This document shows positions 1 through 10,215 of a stretch of 64,000 bases of DNA, in pieces. The stretch is from assembly GCA_910589415.1 (NCBI GenBank), contig OU342633.1, forward strand, positions 52,880,404 to 52,944,403, read 5' to 3'. Source of the stretch: Malachius bipustulatus (taxonomy: Eukaryota > Arthropoda > Insecta > Coleoptera > Melyridae). Numbering within the stretch: position 1 is the first letter of the stretch; each line of letters begins with the position of its first letter. The position numbers and the translations under genes are program-made. The notes below the pieces were generated by a model. The model was not told where the DNA came from and did no database searches. It saw nothing but the letters and a program-made list of their open reading frames with translations.

Positions 1-65
1 AAAGGTCTGGACTTAATTTATATGAATCAATCTTTCTTACAGATACTTATCAAGAAACGGAAAAC

Positions 66-1790
66 ATGGATCGCATTATAGAAGCGAAATTGGAACCGAT
101 GTCCACATATTTGTTAAACGAACTGCCATACAGCACATTGATTAAATGTTATGACAGCAGCCCTACATTTAGATCCTTGGCAAAAGAAGCCTTAGCCAAA
201 GTATGCTGGCCACTTATTTTGTCAACTATCAAGGTTCCAGTCTCTCTACTCGAGGATTTTCAGGACATTTTGCCTTGGGGAGTCGTAGTGCGCCAGCAGA
301 ACCTTTCAAGAGAAACAATAGAAAAATTCAAACATCACATAAAATGGAATAATTCAAGTATCTACTTAAACACATCCTTCCGCATATTGAGGCATTTCGT
401 CGACGAACCAAACTTCAGTTGGGACCATTTTTGTAAATACGTGGAGCTCCCACAAGAATATATCATAGAAAATACCGAAAAAGTCAACTGGGAGATTATT
501 TGCCATTATCAGGTATTGGACGAAGAGTTTCTGACGGAAAATATTGATAAACTTCATTGGAGGAATGTCAGCATAAGACAGAAACTTTCAGAGAAATTTA
601 TTATTGATCACGCCGATCACCTGGATTGGCAGGAAATCTGTAGACACCAACGGATAAGTATTGATTTGCTGAGAAAATTCCCGAAAAAAATTAACTGGAG
701 TTCGATAGTATGCACCCAGTATATCAGCGATGAAATCTTGGAGAAGTTTGAGCACCAGATTAATTGGGATTTGCTCATGGATGTGCAGCAATTAAATGAA
801 CAGCAGATTTTAAAATATCAGTACAAAGTGAATTGGAATAAGGTAGCTTGTAATGGAGCTCTATCCTTCGATTTTATCATCAGAAACCTACACCGCCTGG
901 ATTGGAATGACATCATCCGGTATCAGTGTCTGCCATATGATTTTATTGAAGATCACATCGATTATTTCGACTGGAATGTCCTTAGCCGGAATCGTCAACT
1001 ACCTCTTAAGTTCATTGAAGACTATCTAGCGCATTTGGATTTGTTTTCACTTGTGGTAAACCAATCGTTTCCAGTTGAATTTCTCGAAAGGGTTTTGATG
1101 AAAGATCCCCGGTTTAAGTGCGACGAGGACATTCAGATATTGTGGCTCGCCATTAGTAACTTTGACACTTTAAACGAGGAATTCATCCATAAGTACCGGG
1201 AAGAATTGGACTGGGAAGTTCTTTGCAAAAAACTTAGATTCGAAGAAAACTTTCTCGCTGACCACCATGAGTATATCCATTGGCCTAGCGTTTGCTCGAG
1301 GCAGACGTTATCACCCAGTTTTCTCCTGCAATTCAAGAAATACGTTTGCTGGCCAATTGTACTCGTGAAGCCACACATTACTCCAGACTTCATTCGATAC
1401 GTTACTGATAATTATATCGACATGGAAAAAGTTTTAGAGTATTACAACACCCTGAAGGCTTTAAAGAAGCTTCACTGGACTCACTGCTCGACATCAAGTG
1501 ACCACAATCCTGACTCCATGGTATTGCTACAGATGGGCGACCAATTGGAATACTTCAATAACGAAGAAAATGAATCGAATAAGGTATACGTGTGGAAACT
1601 CAAGGTGATGTCTACCCACAGCTTCGGAGGCATGTTATGCAGTTCGTTTAAATTATGCACCGGCTGTCTGGGCTTTAACTGCAAATGGGAGTTTTGTACC
1701 AAATTTGACAAGTACATCGAAACTTACATGAACTACACGTACAACATACTGGTAAACGGGAACGGATTGAGTACTCCTTATCTTGCATAG
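66..1790 (+). CDS. Trp-repeat protein, possible F-box-like N-terminus, resembling large-DNA-virus repeat proteins
   Basis: Uninterrupted 574-codon ORF. Residues about 14-50 have a Leu/Pro pattern (LNELPYSTL...KVCWPLIL) that could be a degenerate F-box. From about residue 70 to 450 runs a repeat of roughly 22-25 residues with the pattern W..I...Q.L...FI......(L/I)(D/N/H)W, in which the Trp and the Gln-x-Leu are best kept, for example NWEIICHYQVLDEEF, DWQEICRHQRIS and NWDLLMDVQQLN. The last 110 residues are not repetitive and are Cys-rich (MLCSSFKLCTGCLGFNCKW). The repeat style is one I associate with proteins of giant DNA viruses; this rests on memory of the pattern, not on a search. A good 3' splice site (tctttcttacag, ending at 42) lies just upstream and the frame is open from it to the ATG, so this may be the terminal exon of a spliced host gene and the true start may lie outside the window. 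No membrane segment or signal peptide is evident. Function unknown. Confidence 0.75.
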   Translation: MDRIIEAKLEPMSTYLLNELPYSTLIKCYDSSPTFRSLAKEALAKVCWPLILSTIKVPVSLLEDFQDILPWGVVVRQQNLSRETIEKFKHHIKWNNSSIYLNTSFRILRHFVDEPNFSWDHFCKYVELPQEYIIENTEKVNWEIICHYQVLDEEFLTENIDKLHWRNVSIRQKLSEKFIIDHADHLDWQEICRHQRISIDLLRKFPKKINWSSIVCTQYISDEILEKFEHQINWDLLMDVQQLNEQQILKYQYKVNWNKVACNGALSFDFIIRNLHRLDWNDIIRYQCLPYDFIEDHIDYFDWNVLSRNRQLPLKFIEDYLAHLDLFSLVVNQSFPVEFLERVLMKDPRFKCDEDIQILWLAISNFDTLNEEFIHKYREELDWEVLCKKLRFEENFLADHHEYIHWPSVCSRQTLSPSFLLQFKKYVCWPIVLVKPHITPDFIRYVTDNYIDMEKVLEYYNTLKALKKLHWTHCSTSSDHNPDSMVLLQMGDQLEYFNNEENESNKVYVWKLKVMSTHSFGGMLCSSFKLCTGCLGFNCKWEFCTKFDKYIETYMNYTYNILVNGNGLSTPYLA

Positions 1791-2437
1791 AAGACCTAAC
1801 ACATGTTAGTGTTTTAATTATTTAATAAGACGATCTTTTTATTTATTTGTATTTTTTAGTTATTTCAAATTTTTGTATTTTTTTATATTTTTTATTTTCA
1901 TTATAACTAGCGTTTTAGTATTGTATATTTGTGTATTTGTATTTTTATATATACGTATATTGTTATATTAAATTATATTTAAAAATAATTGTAAATTTTG
2001 TTCAATAGAGATTGTTAAAAATTATTTTGTGATTTTTTTGCTTTAATTTGCATTCATAATATCATCAAAGATATAAAAAAAAAAAAAAAAAAAAAACAGA
2101 AAATGTGTGTCTAGAAATAAAGAGCACAAATTCTAGGATAGGAATAACGAAAATACTTCTGAGAATTAAAGAAAAGGTAAGCATAAATTTACTTATACCA
2201 TTTTAAGTAAAAAATAAATAGTTATTTTTTTTCCATTTTTTTTTTCAAATGATGCAACACGTTATTCCCATTCCTAAATAGCAAGGTTTTTTTTGACTAA
2301 AAAGTAACGAAATTATTTAATTCCTCGAAAAATGCTAAAAATAGATATAGGATGAGTCACACCTTAGATAAGTCGCCATCTGTCTTGACATTTTAAAAAT
2401 TTTCAAAGCCGACTAGATCCCAAAGTTTTCCTAGTAA
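1791..2437. other. AT-rich downstream region with a 22-nt poly(A) run
   Basis: No ORF of note. It is very T/A-rich, with a run of 22 A at 2075-2096 and an AATAAA at 2116-2121. The poly(A) lies about 285 bp past the stop of the intronless 574-aa ORF. It could be the tail of a retroposed copy or just a simple-sequence run; I see no AATAAA in the 30 bp before it and no obvious target duplication. Confidence 0.5.
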
Positions 2438-2689
2438 ACTTTTGTTTTTCTTATGGCCGCCACATTATTTTTTATGTCATTCTGTATTAAAAAATTAAGT
2501 AAACCAAAATGAACCATCACATTAAAAAAATTCCTCAAAGTTTTATTCTTCTTTTTTTCCGAAACAAGAAGAATATACATATAATTTTGATTTTTTTTAT
2601 TTCAATACATTTTTCTTTGATTTTCCTTGATTTTTTTAATATCGAATAATACGAAAAACCTCTATGGTGGCTATAAGAAAAACAAAAGT
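2438..2689. repeat. Short foldback (25-bp inverted repeat)
   Basis: The 25-mer at 2438-2462 (beginning ACTTTTGTTTTTCTTATGG) recurs inverted at 2665-2689 with two mismatches, and weaker inverted similarity extends outward on both sides. The 200-bp interior is AT-rich and has no coding potential. It is probably a decayed foldback/MITE. Confidence 0.5.
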
Positions 2690-2778
2690 AGACTATGAAA
2701 ATCCTGAAAAGTAGCAGCAGTGGGCTATGAAAATCTTTTGAATGCCAAATGGAAGACTGTTGACGAGATCCCTTATTT

Positions 2779-3904
2779 GCAATGATGGGTAGTACAAAAA
2801 ATTCTCACCCTTTAATCTAGCGTGTGTGTCTGTGAGAGAAGAGAGAAAGGAGAGGGAGCGCTAGGCTCCGCCCCCGGCTCTCGCTGCTCCGCGGCTAGAT
2901 TAATTGGTTTACATATCACGTCCGCGTGCAGGCCCTAATTGAGATAGCGACATGGGGTAAGAAAATCTTGAAAGGGGACACTTAGCGCTAAAAAATGCCG
3001 GGTAGCGGAACCCGCTAACCCTAATCCTTGCCATTCTACAGAACCAAACGCGTTTGGTGACCCTGTGACCTTAATAATGGTCCGATCGAGGTCTACACTG
3101 GGGCTCAAATCAAAGATAAAAAAATTCCCGTCTGATGACGAAAAAATGTTTTACCCCCACCCCCTTCTTTAATGACAAAAAACAGTTTTAAGAAAAAAAA
3201 AAGGGGGGGGAGGGAAATCGGTTTTTCTGCGGGCATCTTGCCAATATTGGCGGAATCGAAAAAAAATAAATACCATTTTAAAAGTAGGCATTCCAAAGTG
3301 TCATCTCCCATTGGATGGGCCCGAGGCCCCAATATTAGCGAAAGTTATAGCAATTTGAATTTTAATTATGATTTCCCCTCCCCCTCTAATCGAGATTAGC
3401 GACTTCAAAATTTCAGGCATCATTGAGGACACTGCTGTCTGTCGATGAAAAAAAAAAATTAAGTCCCTAAGTCGATTTTTCCCTGCAAAACACGCGAACA
3501 CGGACGGCGGTGTATTCGCACCGCGGCGGAACCCTGAAGAAAGGGCCTTAAAATTGAAAATGCGATATCTCGAGAACCGTTTGACCGATTTGGGCCAGTC
3601 AAAGTTCAAATTACGCGTCTTCGAGAGCTCTTCATTTTTCGACAGGATATTTACTATGCTCAGAGTTGAATTAAGCGAGTTATGTGCAAAAAACCCATTG
3701 CCGATGTCTTCGCATGCACATTTCTCCGCCAGGGCGTCGATTAAATTTTTGAAAATGCCACCAAAATGAAGAGGGGGTCCAACTTTATGAAAAAAAAATA
3801 AAAAAAAATTCTCGAGTCCAAGGCGGTTCGAAAGTTAGACCCTCTCTACACTATACCGTTTACGAAATCCCTTGCAATGATGGGTAGTACAAAAAATTCT
3901 CACC
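2779..3904. repeat. 1.1-kb segment flanked by a 31-bp direct repeat
   Basis: An identical 31-bp word beginning GCAATGATGGGTAGTACAAA occurs at 2779-2809 and again at 3874-3904, each preceded by ATCCCTT within a few bases. The segment between is more GC-rich than its surroundings, with a purine-rich/GC stretch at 2820-2895, an inverted 10-mer TTAATCTAGC (2812-2821 and 2894-2903), and facing C-rich and G-rich tracts at about 3150-3210. No supported coding region. It may be an inserted repeat or a duplicated segment. Confidence 0.5.
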
Positions 3905-4276
3905 TTATTGTATGGGCTGAGAGCGAGGGCTGGCTGACTGAGGATGAGGAATTCAATTCAAATTGGAATCTTATTTGTCATTGTTTTGAACGTCAATACG
4001 CAGCGTGGATGAGTTTTCAATCTCAAAGTTGACTTGTGTCATTGTTGTCAAGTCAAGAAAGTCAACTGTCAGATCATCGTCATTCTTCATTCTGCAACCC
4101 GCAAGTCCTGGGTTGCGTTAACGTTAGGAAATCTGTATTACCGACACTGACGCTTACTAGGGTAGGGCATTCTCATTCTCACAAAAAGTTAGGAATGTCA
4201 AATTTAAGTTTTCCATGAACGTACAACTGTCTAAAAATTCACATAATTTGTTATTAAGTTCGCGTATTCTTAAAAA

Positions 4277-4352
4277 ATGGTAAACTTTTGCTACGTTAGA
4301 GGATGTTTTTACAATAAAAAGAGGGCTTTCTACTTGTTCGCGTTGCCTAAAG
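4277..4352 (+). CDS. Putative THAP-domain first coding exon (orphan)
   Basis: Read from 4277, the DNA encodes MVNFCYVRGCF then a basic stretch and FYLFALPK, and ends at a good 5' splice site (AAAG|GTAAAC). This matches the start of a THAP zinc finger: Met, Cys-x4-Cys, then an aromatic-rich 'FxxFP-K' motif. I could not find a following exon with the Cys-x2-His pair or the AVPTIF signature in the next kilobase, so this is either exon 1 of a gene with long introns or a remnant, for example from a P-element-like or host THAP gene. The sequence upstream (3905-4276) is less AT-rich and could be its promoter and leader. Confidence 0.45.
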
Positions 4353-4862
4353 GTAAACTTTGTTAATATTTTAAACTCAATATTTATAGTCCTCTGCTAT
4401 CAATACTTATCTGTTATTACTGGGATTTTCTGGACAAAAAATACACCCAGCCCCATCAGCAGACAGTTATGATTGCAGAAAATATACTGAGCTCATAATT
4501 TCCGTATACCTGGACTGGAAGTTTGTCAGGTAGGTTTTATTATAGATCTTAATGAATCTTATTTTTAAGGATCAGTATGGGAGGATCTTATAGGAGTACT
4601 AAAATCACACTGCCATTCGTGTGTCTACCAAAACGCTTTTCCTATCGAGTTAAAAATTATACCAATCAATACTAAAATCTAGAGAGCTTCGTAGTTCCTA
4701 TAAACTCGTAATATGTTTTTAAACACCCACTGAAAGAAGATTCTCGATTTCTATTCGTGTTATTATTTTGTTTAATTTTTCAAACTTCGCTTTTTTCCAC
4801 TTGATACCCACGCCTGTGATCAAATGTGCCAAAAATCTGACATCCAGCTGTTCAAACATAAC
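4353..4862. other. Non-coding stretch after the THAP-like exon
   Basis: A second open stretch (about 4430-4530) ends at a GTAGGT donor-like site but encodes nothing I recognise as THAP. Otherwise I see nothing in this stretch. Confidence 0.4.
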
Positions 4863-7800
4863 CCCAGCAAACACTAGGGCATGCTAAGCACGTAGCATAC
4901 ACATAGCAGTGGTAGCATGTTACATCCCCATTAAAGTGCTCACGATGTTCATGGTAGGTGCTCAAGTACGAGTAATGTCAGCAACCTGCTAGCATTAGCG
5001 ACACATGTCTGACACTCCACCCATAAACTTCTTGAGCACATTACTGATACACATGTCAGACATGTCTCCTAGACACATTAATGTCATCAACAAGCACACA
5101 CTATAGACACATGTCTGACACAGCACAGATGAAATATGTTAAGCACATTACTGATACATATGTCTAGCACGAAATGTACACACCTCACATAGACATAGGT
5201 ACTTATTCTTCAGGGTTTTTTCCGGGATATATCCTAGGTGAGTATAGAGTTTGTCCCCGCAGATAAATGAAACGACTCTTATAAGAGATAAATAATTTCC
5301 ATTTTGAATTTTAATTTTTTGCTTGATTAAAGACTTATTTCTAACATTATTATTTTGGCTTTGAAAAATAATCATGGATTGGAAATTAAAAAAAAAAACA
5401 TCTATTTTTCAGTGGAGTAAACTGTCTCTTTCATGTAAATGCAATAAAAAGTTAAGTATTTAAAAAAGTTGTTAAGAATCAACATTTAGGTAGGTCTTTA
5501 TACCAAATTTCATATTTTTGTTAAAAAAATTAAATTTATATAAGTACCTACCTATTTGTAAAATAAACATAAAATAAATGAAAAATCATATATTTAGCCT
5601 TAAATTTTGGTATAAAGACCTTAAATTGATTCTAAACAACTTTTTAAATAACTTTTTGTCGTATTTGCCAATAAATGACACTTTTTTAATTCACAGAAAA
5701 CTAGAAAAGTTTTTCAAAATTTCCAAGACATGCTTACTTGTTTTTTCACAACGAAAATAGTTAGGTATGTTAGACAATAATAAAAAATCTAATCTAAGAC
5801 AATAATTAAAAAATAAAAAAGATAATAAAAAAAAGTCTTTGACCAAGCAGAGCTGAACGCCAAAAAATTAAAATTCAAATCGAGAACTTTTTATCTTTTA
5901 TAAGACTCTTTTCACCTATCCGGGAACAAACAGTATAATAAATGATTAATGCACACAAAACATAATAAAAATAATATAATTTATTGAAAAATGTAAAACA
6001 CTTCTAACATAATAATATGAATATTATTAAACATAAAAACATTTACAAAAATTATAAGAATATACTACATAAATATTTTAGAAAACTCCAACTCGTAAGA
6101 ATTCAAAATTAAAAGAGCATAAGCAAAATACTGGTATTACAAAAAAAAACTATCTAAAGTAAAAAAAAAAAAGTACTAATTTATCACATATTTTAAAAAA
6201 AACCAACCGGAAAAAATTGAAACTTAAAAGCGCATAAGAAAGCATGCATTTAAATATTACAAAAATATTGAAAAATTTAAATATAAGTATGTATAAACAA
6301 AAATAAAAAATAAAAGCTTATAAAATAATTTTAAAAATTCGAACTTCAGAGAATTCAAACTTAAAATAGCAGGTATAAAAACATAATTAAGACTTACAAT
6401 AGGAGGTATAAAAAAAACTCAAAATGTAGAAAAGTAGCACAAAAATAATTACTATATTTAGTTCATATTCTTCTTGCTTGAATGAGCTTGCTTTGAGTGA
6501 TGCAGTCATTCACCACAATACGCAACTTCATAGGGACACTAATTACATCTGAAACAAAAGGTTACTAATTCAGGACAATCAACATTTTTTTTAGATTGAA
6601 TAGACATTATTGGTTGCAACTTGGTACAGAACTGAAAGATATGGTTCAACAAATGCATGAACCTTTACTTGGCATTAAAAAATTACATTAAGTAAGTACT
6701 TTTCTGTACAAAGTTGGAATCAACTTGAAGAAAACATTTGATAATTTTTATTGAACCTTATTCTTTTTATGTTGAATTTTTGTTTTCTAATTTATTTGGG
6801 TTCAAAGCTCTTCGATAAAAATATTATTTTTTTCAAAAGATTAAAAAAAAATAATAAAAAAAAATATATTAAAATTAAAATAATTATAAAAGGTATTTTA
6901 CGATCAATTTTATTGTAATGATTATACTTTTTTAAAGTATTATTTTTAAGTTTTTTACATTTTTATACATTTTATGAGTGAACAAGGAACCAATAATCGG
7001 CCCCAAAACGTCTCAATTTTTTATAAAAATCTTTTGGAAAAATAATATTTTTATCGAAGAACCTAACCCCAGATAAATTTAGAAGAAAAAAAATCAACTT
7101 AAAGAATACAAGCACCCAAAATACAAAAACACTGAATGAAACAATATTCTACGAAAAAAAAAAATCAGAGTACAGACAATTATTAATAATTATAATAAGT
7201 AAAGAATAATTTCTTCATGTTTGATATTAGGCAACCTTCACCGAGTGAATTTTCATAAAAAAAGTTTATTCCTGCAAATATATACATCAGGGTCGTAATA
7301 CCTACAATTTAAAACCATTTTGGATTTACTACACAATTAAAAATTTTCTATCAAAGCTGAAGTTTTTACTTAAGAACGCCCTATATTTGTTTTTGATAAT
7401 TCTATTCTTACTCAAACCAACTTGTTTAATGTAGGAAACGTGAATTAAAAAAAAAAACAGTTTTTTAACCTGGAAATCACACAAAATTTTCAAATTTTAT
7501 CTCTAGAACTTAACTATTTGAAAAAATCATTTGCAAATAATATGTAATTTCTTTGAAAATTCAAATTTTGAAAACTCAAAAAAGGATAGATTGTTCACAT
7601 ACCTTTTATATCTGTGCCAATCAATGTGGTACTATTACACAGTTAGTGTTATTTCTTTGTATCAGCCAAGAACACTGCACAGTGCACATCAGCAAATCAT
7701 CTTCAAAAATTCAATAAAACCAAATCGTAGGTACCTACACAGGTAGGTAGTATTTGGGGCGGTTAGTTGGCCATGTATATTTACCCTGTAAATAAATTGT

Positions 7801-8343
7801 CTTAAGTAAAAGTCCATCAATAAAATTACAGATATAACAAAACTTACCTTAACAGACGGGAAGAGGAAATTAAATTAAAATATCTTCTGTCTTTACTTGC
7901 TATTGAAGAAAAAAATAATAACACAGCTAACACTGCTAACAGTCACTTAGTGAAAACATGCGCGAATTAACACACAAATTACTTTTAGATGGTGTTATTC
8001 TGATATTTGATCGGTGAAACTTGGATAAAATTTAGCTGATTAGAATACAGGAACTCTCAAACTTGGAACACTGACACAGAGACATAAACGACATACACTG
8101 GCTGTGAGTTGTGAGTGGTCTGACGCCAGTTACCACATAAAACACAAAGGACAAAGGTATGCCTCGTTATAGTGTGCGGGAGACATCGCCGAGATGTGTT
8201 GTACTGGTGTGCTACTGTTACAACGCCAAATATGTCTCAAGAGGATGTGTCAGACACATCAGATGCACGTAGACAAGAGACATCCTTTTCGCACTCAGAG
8301 GCGATATGCACAACATGTAACATGTCACAGAATGTTTGCTGGG
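4863..8343. mobile_element. Putative DNA element with CCCAGCAAACA inverted termini and ACATGTC subterminal repeats
   Basis: CCCAGCAAACA at 4863-4873 is matched by its reverse complement at 8333-8343. Both ends carry many short words of the type GACACATGTCTGACA and related palindromes (left about 4980-5170, right about 8230-8330), as in elements with subterminal transposase-binding repeats. The 3-kb interior is very AT-rich and contains no ORF that looks like a transposase, so if this is a transposon it is non-autonomous or decayed. The superfamily and the target duplication are unclear. The terminal inverted repeat is only 11 bp, so chance pairing is possible. Confidence 0.4.
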
Positions 8344-8473
8344 ACCGTGTTAAGTAAACGTCAACGAGTGAATGTTAGTGTCGGTAATGCAGGTTCCCTA
8401 GTTAACGTCACACCCAGTACCAAGGAGCAAATTCTCTTTGCCCAGTACCCAGTGGGACCCACTGTCACTGTCA

Positions 8474-9847
8474 CCAAATACACTAGACTATAATACGTCC
8501 AACTCCGGCAATTTTACATGCATTTCGAAGGCAGCCGCTGTGGCAGCGCCATTTAGTGTCGCGAGTTGTAACTAACACACTGCACCATAGTGATGTGCAA
8601 CAGATAACAGTATCGAGTAGATATTGATACATTAGTCACAAGTATCTGATACGTTGAGTTGATTACTTGATTACTTTTGCTTGCTTGATACTTAATCATT
8701 ATACCCAGACCCCGGACCCGATATTTCTCTATGGGATCGTTGAGTACCTACTGACTAGTTATGCAAGGCTTCTTCGGTCCTCTAAGAAAATTTAAAAAAG
8801 TAAAAATTTCAAGCCAGAAAACAAAAAAGGAATAATTATAGAATACGTATACTTGAGACTCTTTAAAAATTATAAGTAATAACACAATATTATCAAATAA
8901 AAATGTAAATATGTAACTGTATTACATATAATGAAAAAATACTTGAGATGGAATGTGAAATAAGCAAAAAAAATTTTTTTTCATTTATTTCAGTCTTGTG
9001 AGAAAAAAATAATAATTGAAGGTAATACCTTAAATGTTTACCTGACAGGTAAAGTGGGACCAGCCTGAGTGTAAGACTGAAAAAATATGTCTTATAGCTT
9101 ATATTATACCTTATTCCTATATTTGGATTAATGTAGGCCTTGCATTTGACTCGGCGCTCTCTATGTAAGGAGTAGCGCACGATATTGGCGCGACATCAGT
9201 TGAAAAAAAGGTCATAAACTACCAAACGGCAATCGCTACAAAGAATAATTTTTATACAAAAACTTCTACTATATCTTGGCTTTATTTTGTTCGCTGTATG
9301 TGTAGAAAAATTTTCACAAATAAAAAAGTTTGTCGCTTAGTGAAAATATCAATACAAGTTTTGCAACATGCATCGTTTGCATTATTTTTGCGAGTCAGCT
9401 ATATATACTTAAGGGCAGCAATATACACGATTGGAAGCGCCCATTTGTCTGCTTTAATTTGATGAAAAAATCATTTCAATATCTTGATTACTTTCAAAGA
9501 TATAGTCATGTAAATGTTCAAAAGTACAATTTTTTTAAATCATAAATTTTTATGTTTTTTTCAAATATCAAAGTCGTGACCTACCCAAAAATGTCGTAAA
9601 TAGCCGTTTTGAATGCAAAATTATGCAATGAACAAAACCTATTAGGTCTGACCTGGTTATCCGTCAAAAAAAAAATCGATAACGGAGCGACTTTTACACC
9701 GAATTTCGCTCCACTAACAGTATTTCCCATCTCTATTCCGGGCCCAGTAGAACAACTGTAGCGGTCCTCAAGCCGCCAGGTTCGCTAGCGTCGCCTCGCT
9801 GCCGGTTTTCAGTCGAAGTTGGACGTATTATAGTCTAGCGTATTTGC
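8474..9847. mobile_element. Non-autonomous DNA element with about 30-bp TIRs (CAAATACRCTAGACTATAAT...)
   Basis: The sequence 8475-8504 (CAAATAC, then CTAGACTATAATACGTCCAA) is repeated inverted at 9817-9846 with one or two mismatches. The two outer flanks share the direct words CTGTCACTG / TGTCACTG, suggesting a target duplication of about 8 bp, as for hAT-like elements. The interior has no transposase ORF. Just inside each end is a short GC-rich patch (about 8525-8570 and 9770-9810). Confidence 0.6.
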
Positions 9848-10056
9848 TGTCACTGTATATATATATATTCGTTTGAAATTACAAATTGCAGTCTTACGAT
9901 ACATGTTGTTTAGTTTATTAAATTACATATGATTGGTTTCGTCGATCATGGGGTATAAATAAATATCAATCTGTATAAAGTGTAATAAAGATATGATTGT
10001 TGTCTAATAATTGTAAATTATAATTAACATTAAATATCCAATGTTTTCGAGTTTCG
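9848..10056. other. Non-coding, with a short (TA)n tract
   Basis: A TATATATATA run lies near 9855-9870, followed by AT-rich sequence up to the point where homology to the other zinc-finger gene copies begins (about 10057). Confidence 0.6.
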
Positions 10057-10215
10057 TCTGATCTTCGATCTTTCTTACTTTCTTTTCTTTGGTGTCAAGC
10101 TTCAAGCAAAGCAAACTGAACAAAGCAGTGCCTCCTGCTTCATTCTACAACCTTAGTATGTACATCTCAAATTTTGTAATTTTGTCAAGAGGAATTTGAA
10201 AGAAAAACTAACATC

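Noticed and set aside
3105..3769. Overlapping open stretches of 70-100 codons on both strands
   Set aside because: Composed of low-complexity Lys/Phe runs and no domain; typical of AT-rich repeat sequence.
4860..5170. CRISPR-like array suggested by repeated ACATGTCTGACA words
   Set aside because: Spacing is irregular and words are palindromic variants; a eukaryotic context makes subterminal transposon repeats the better reading.
8172..8493. Two overlapping ORFs of 61 and 99 codons
   Set aside because: They lie across the end of a proposed element in ACATGT-rich repeat sequence, with no start context or domain.
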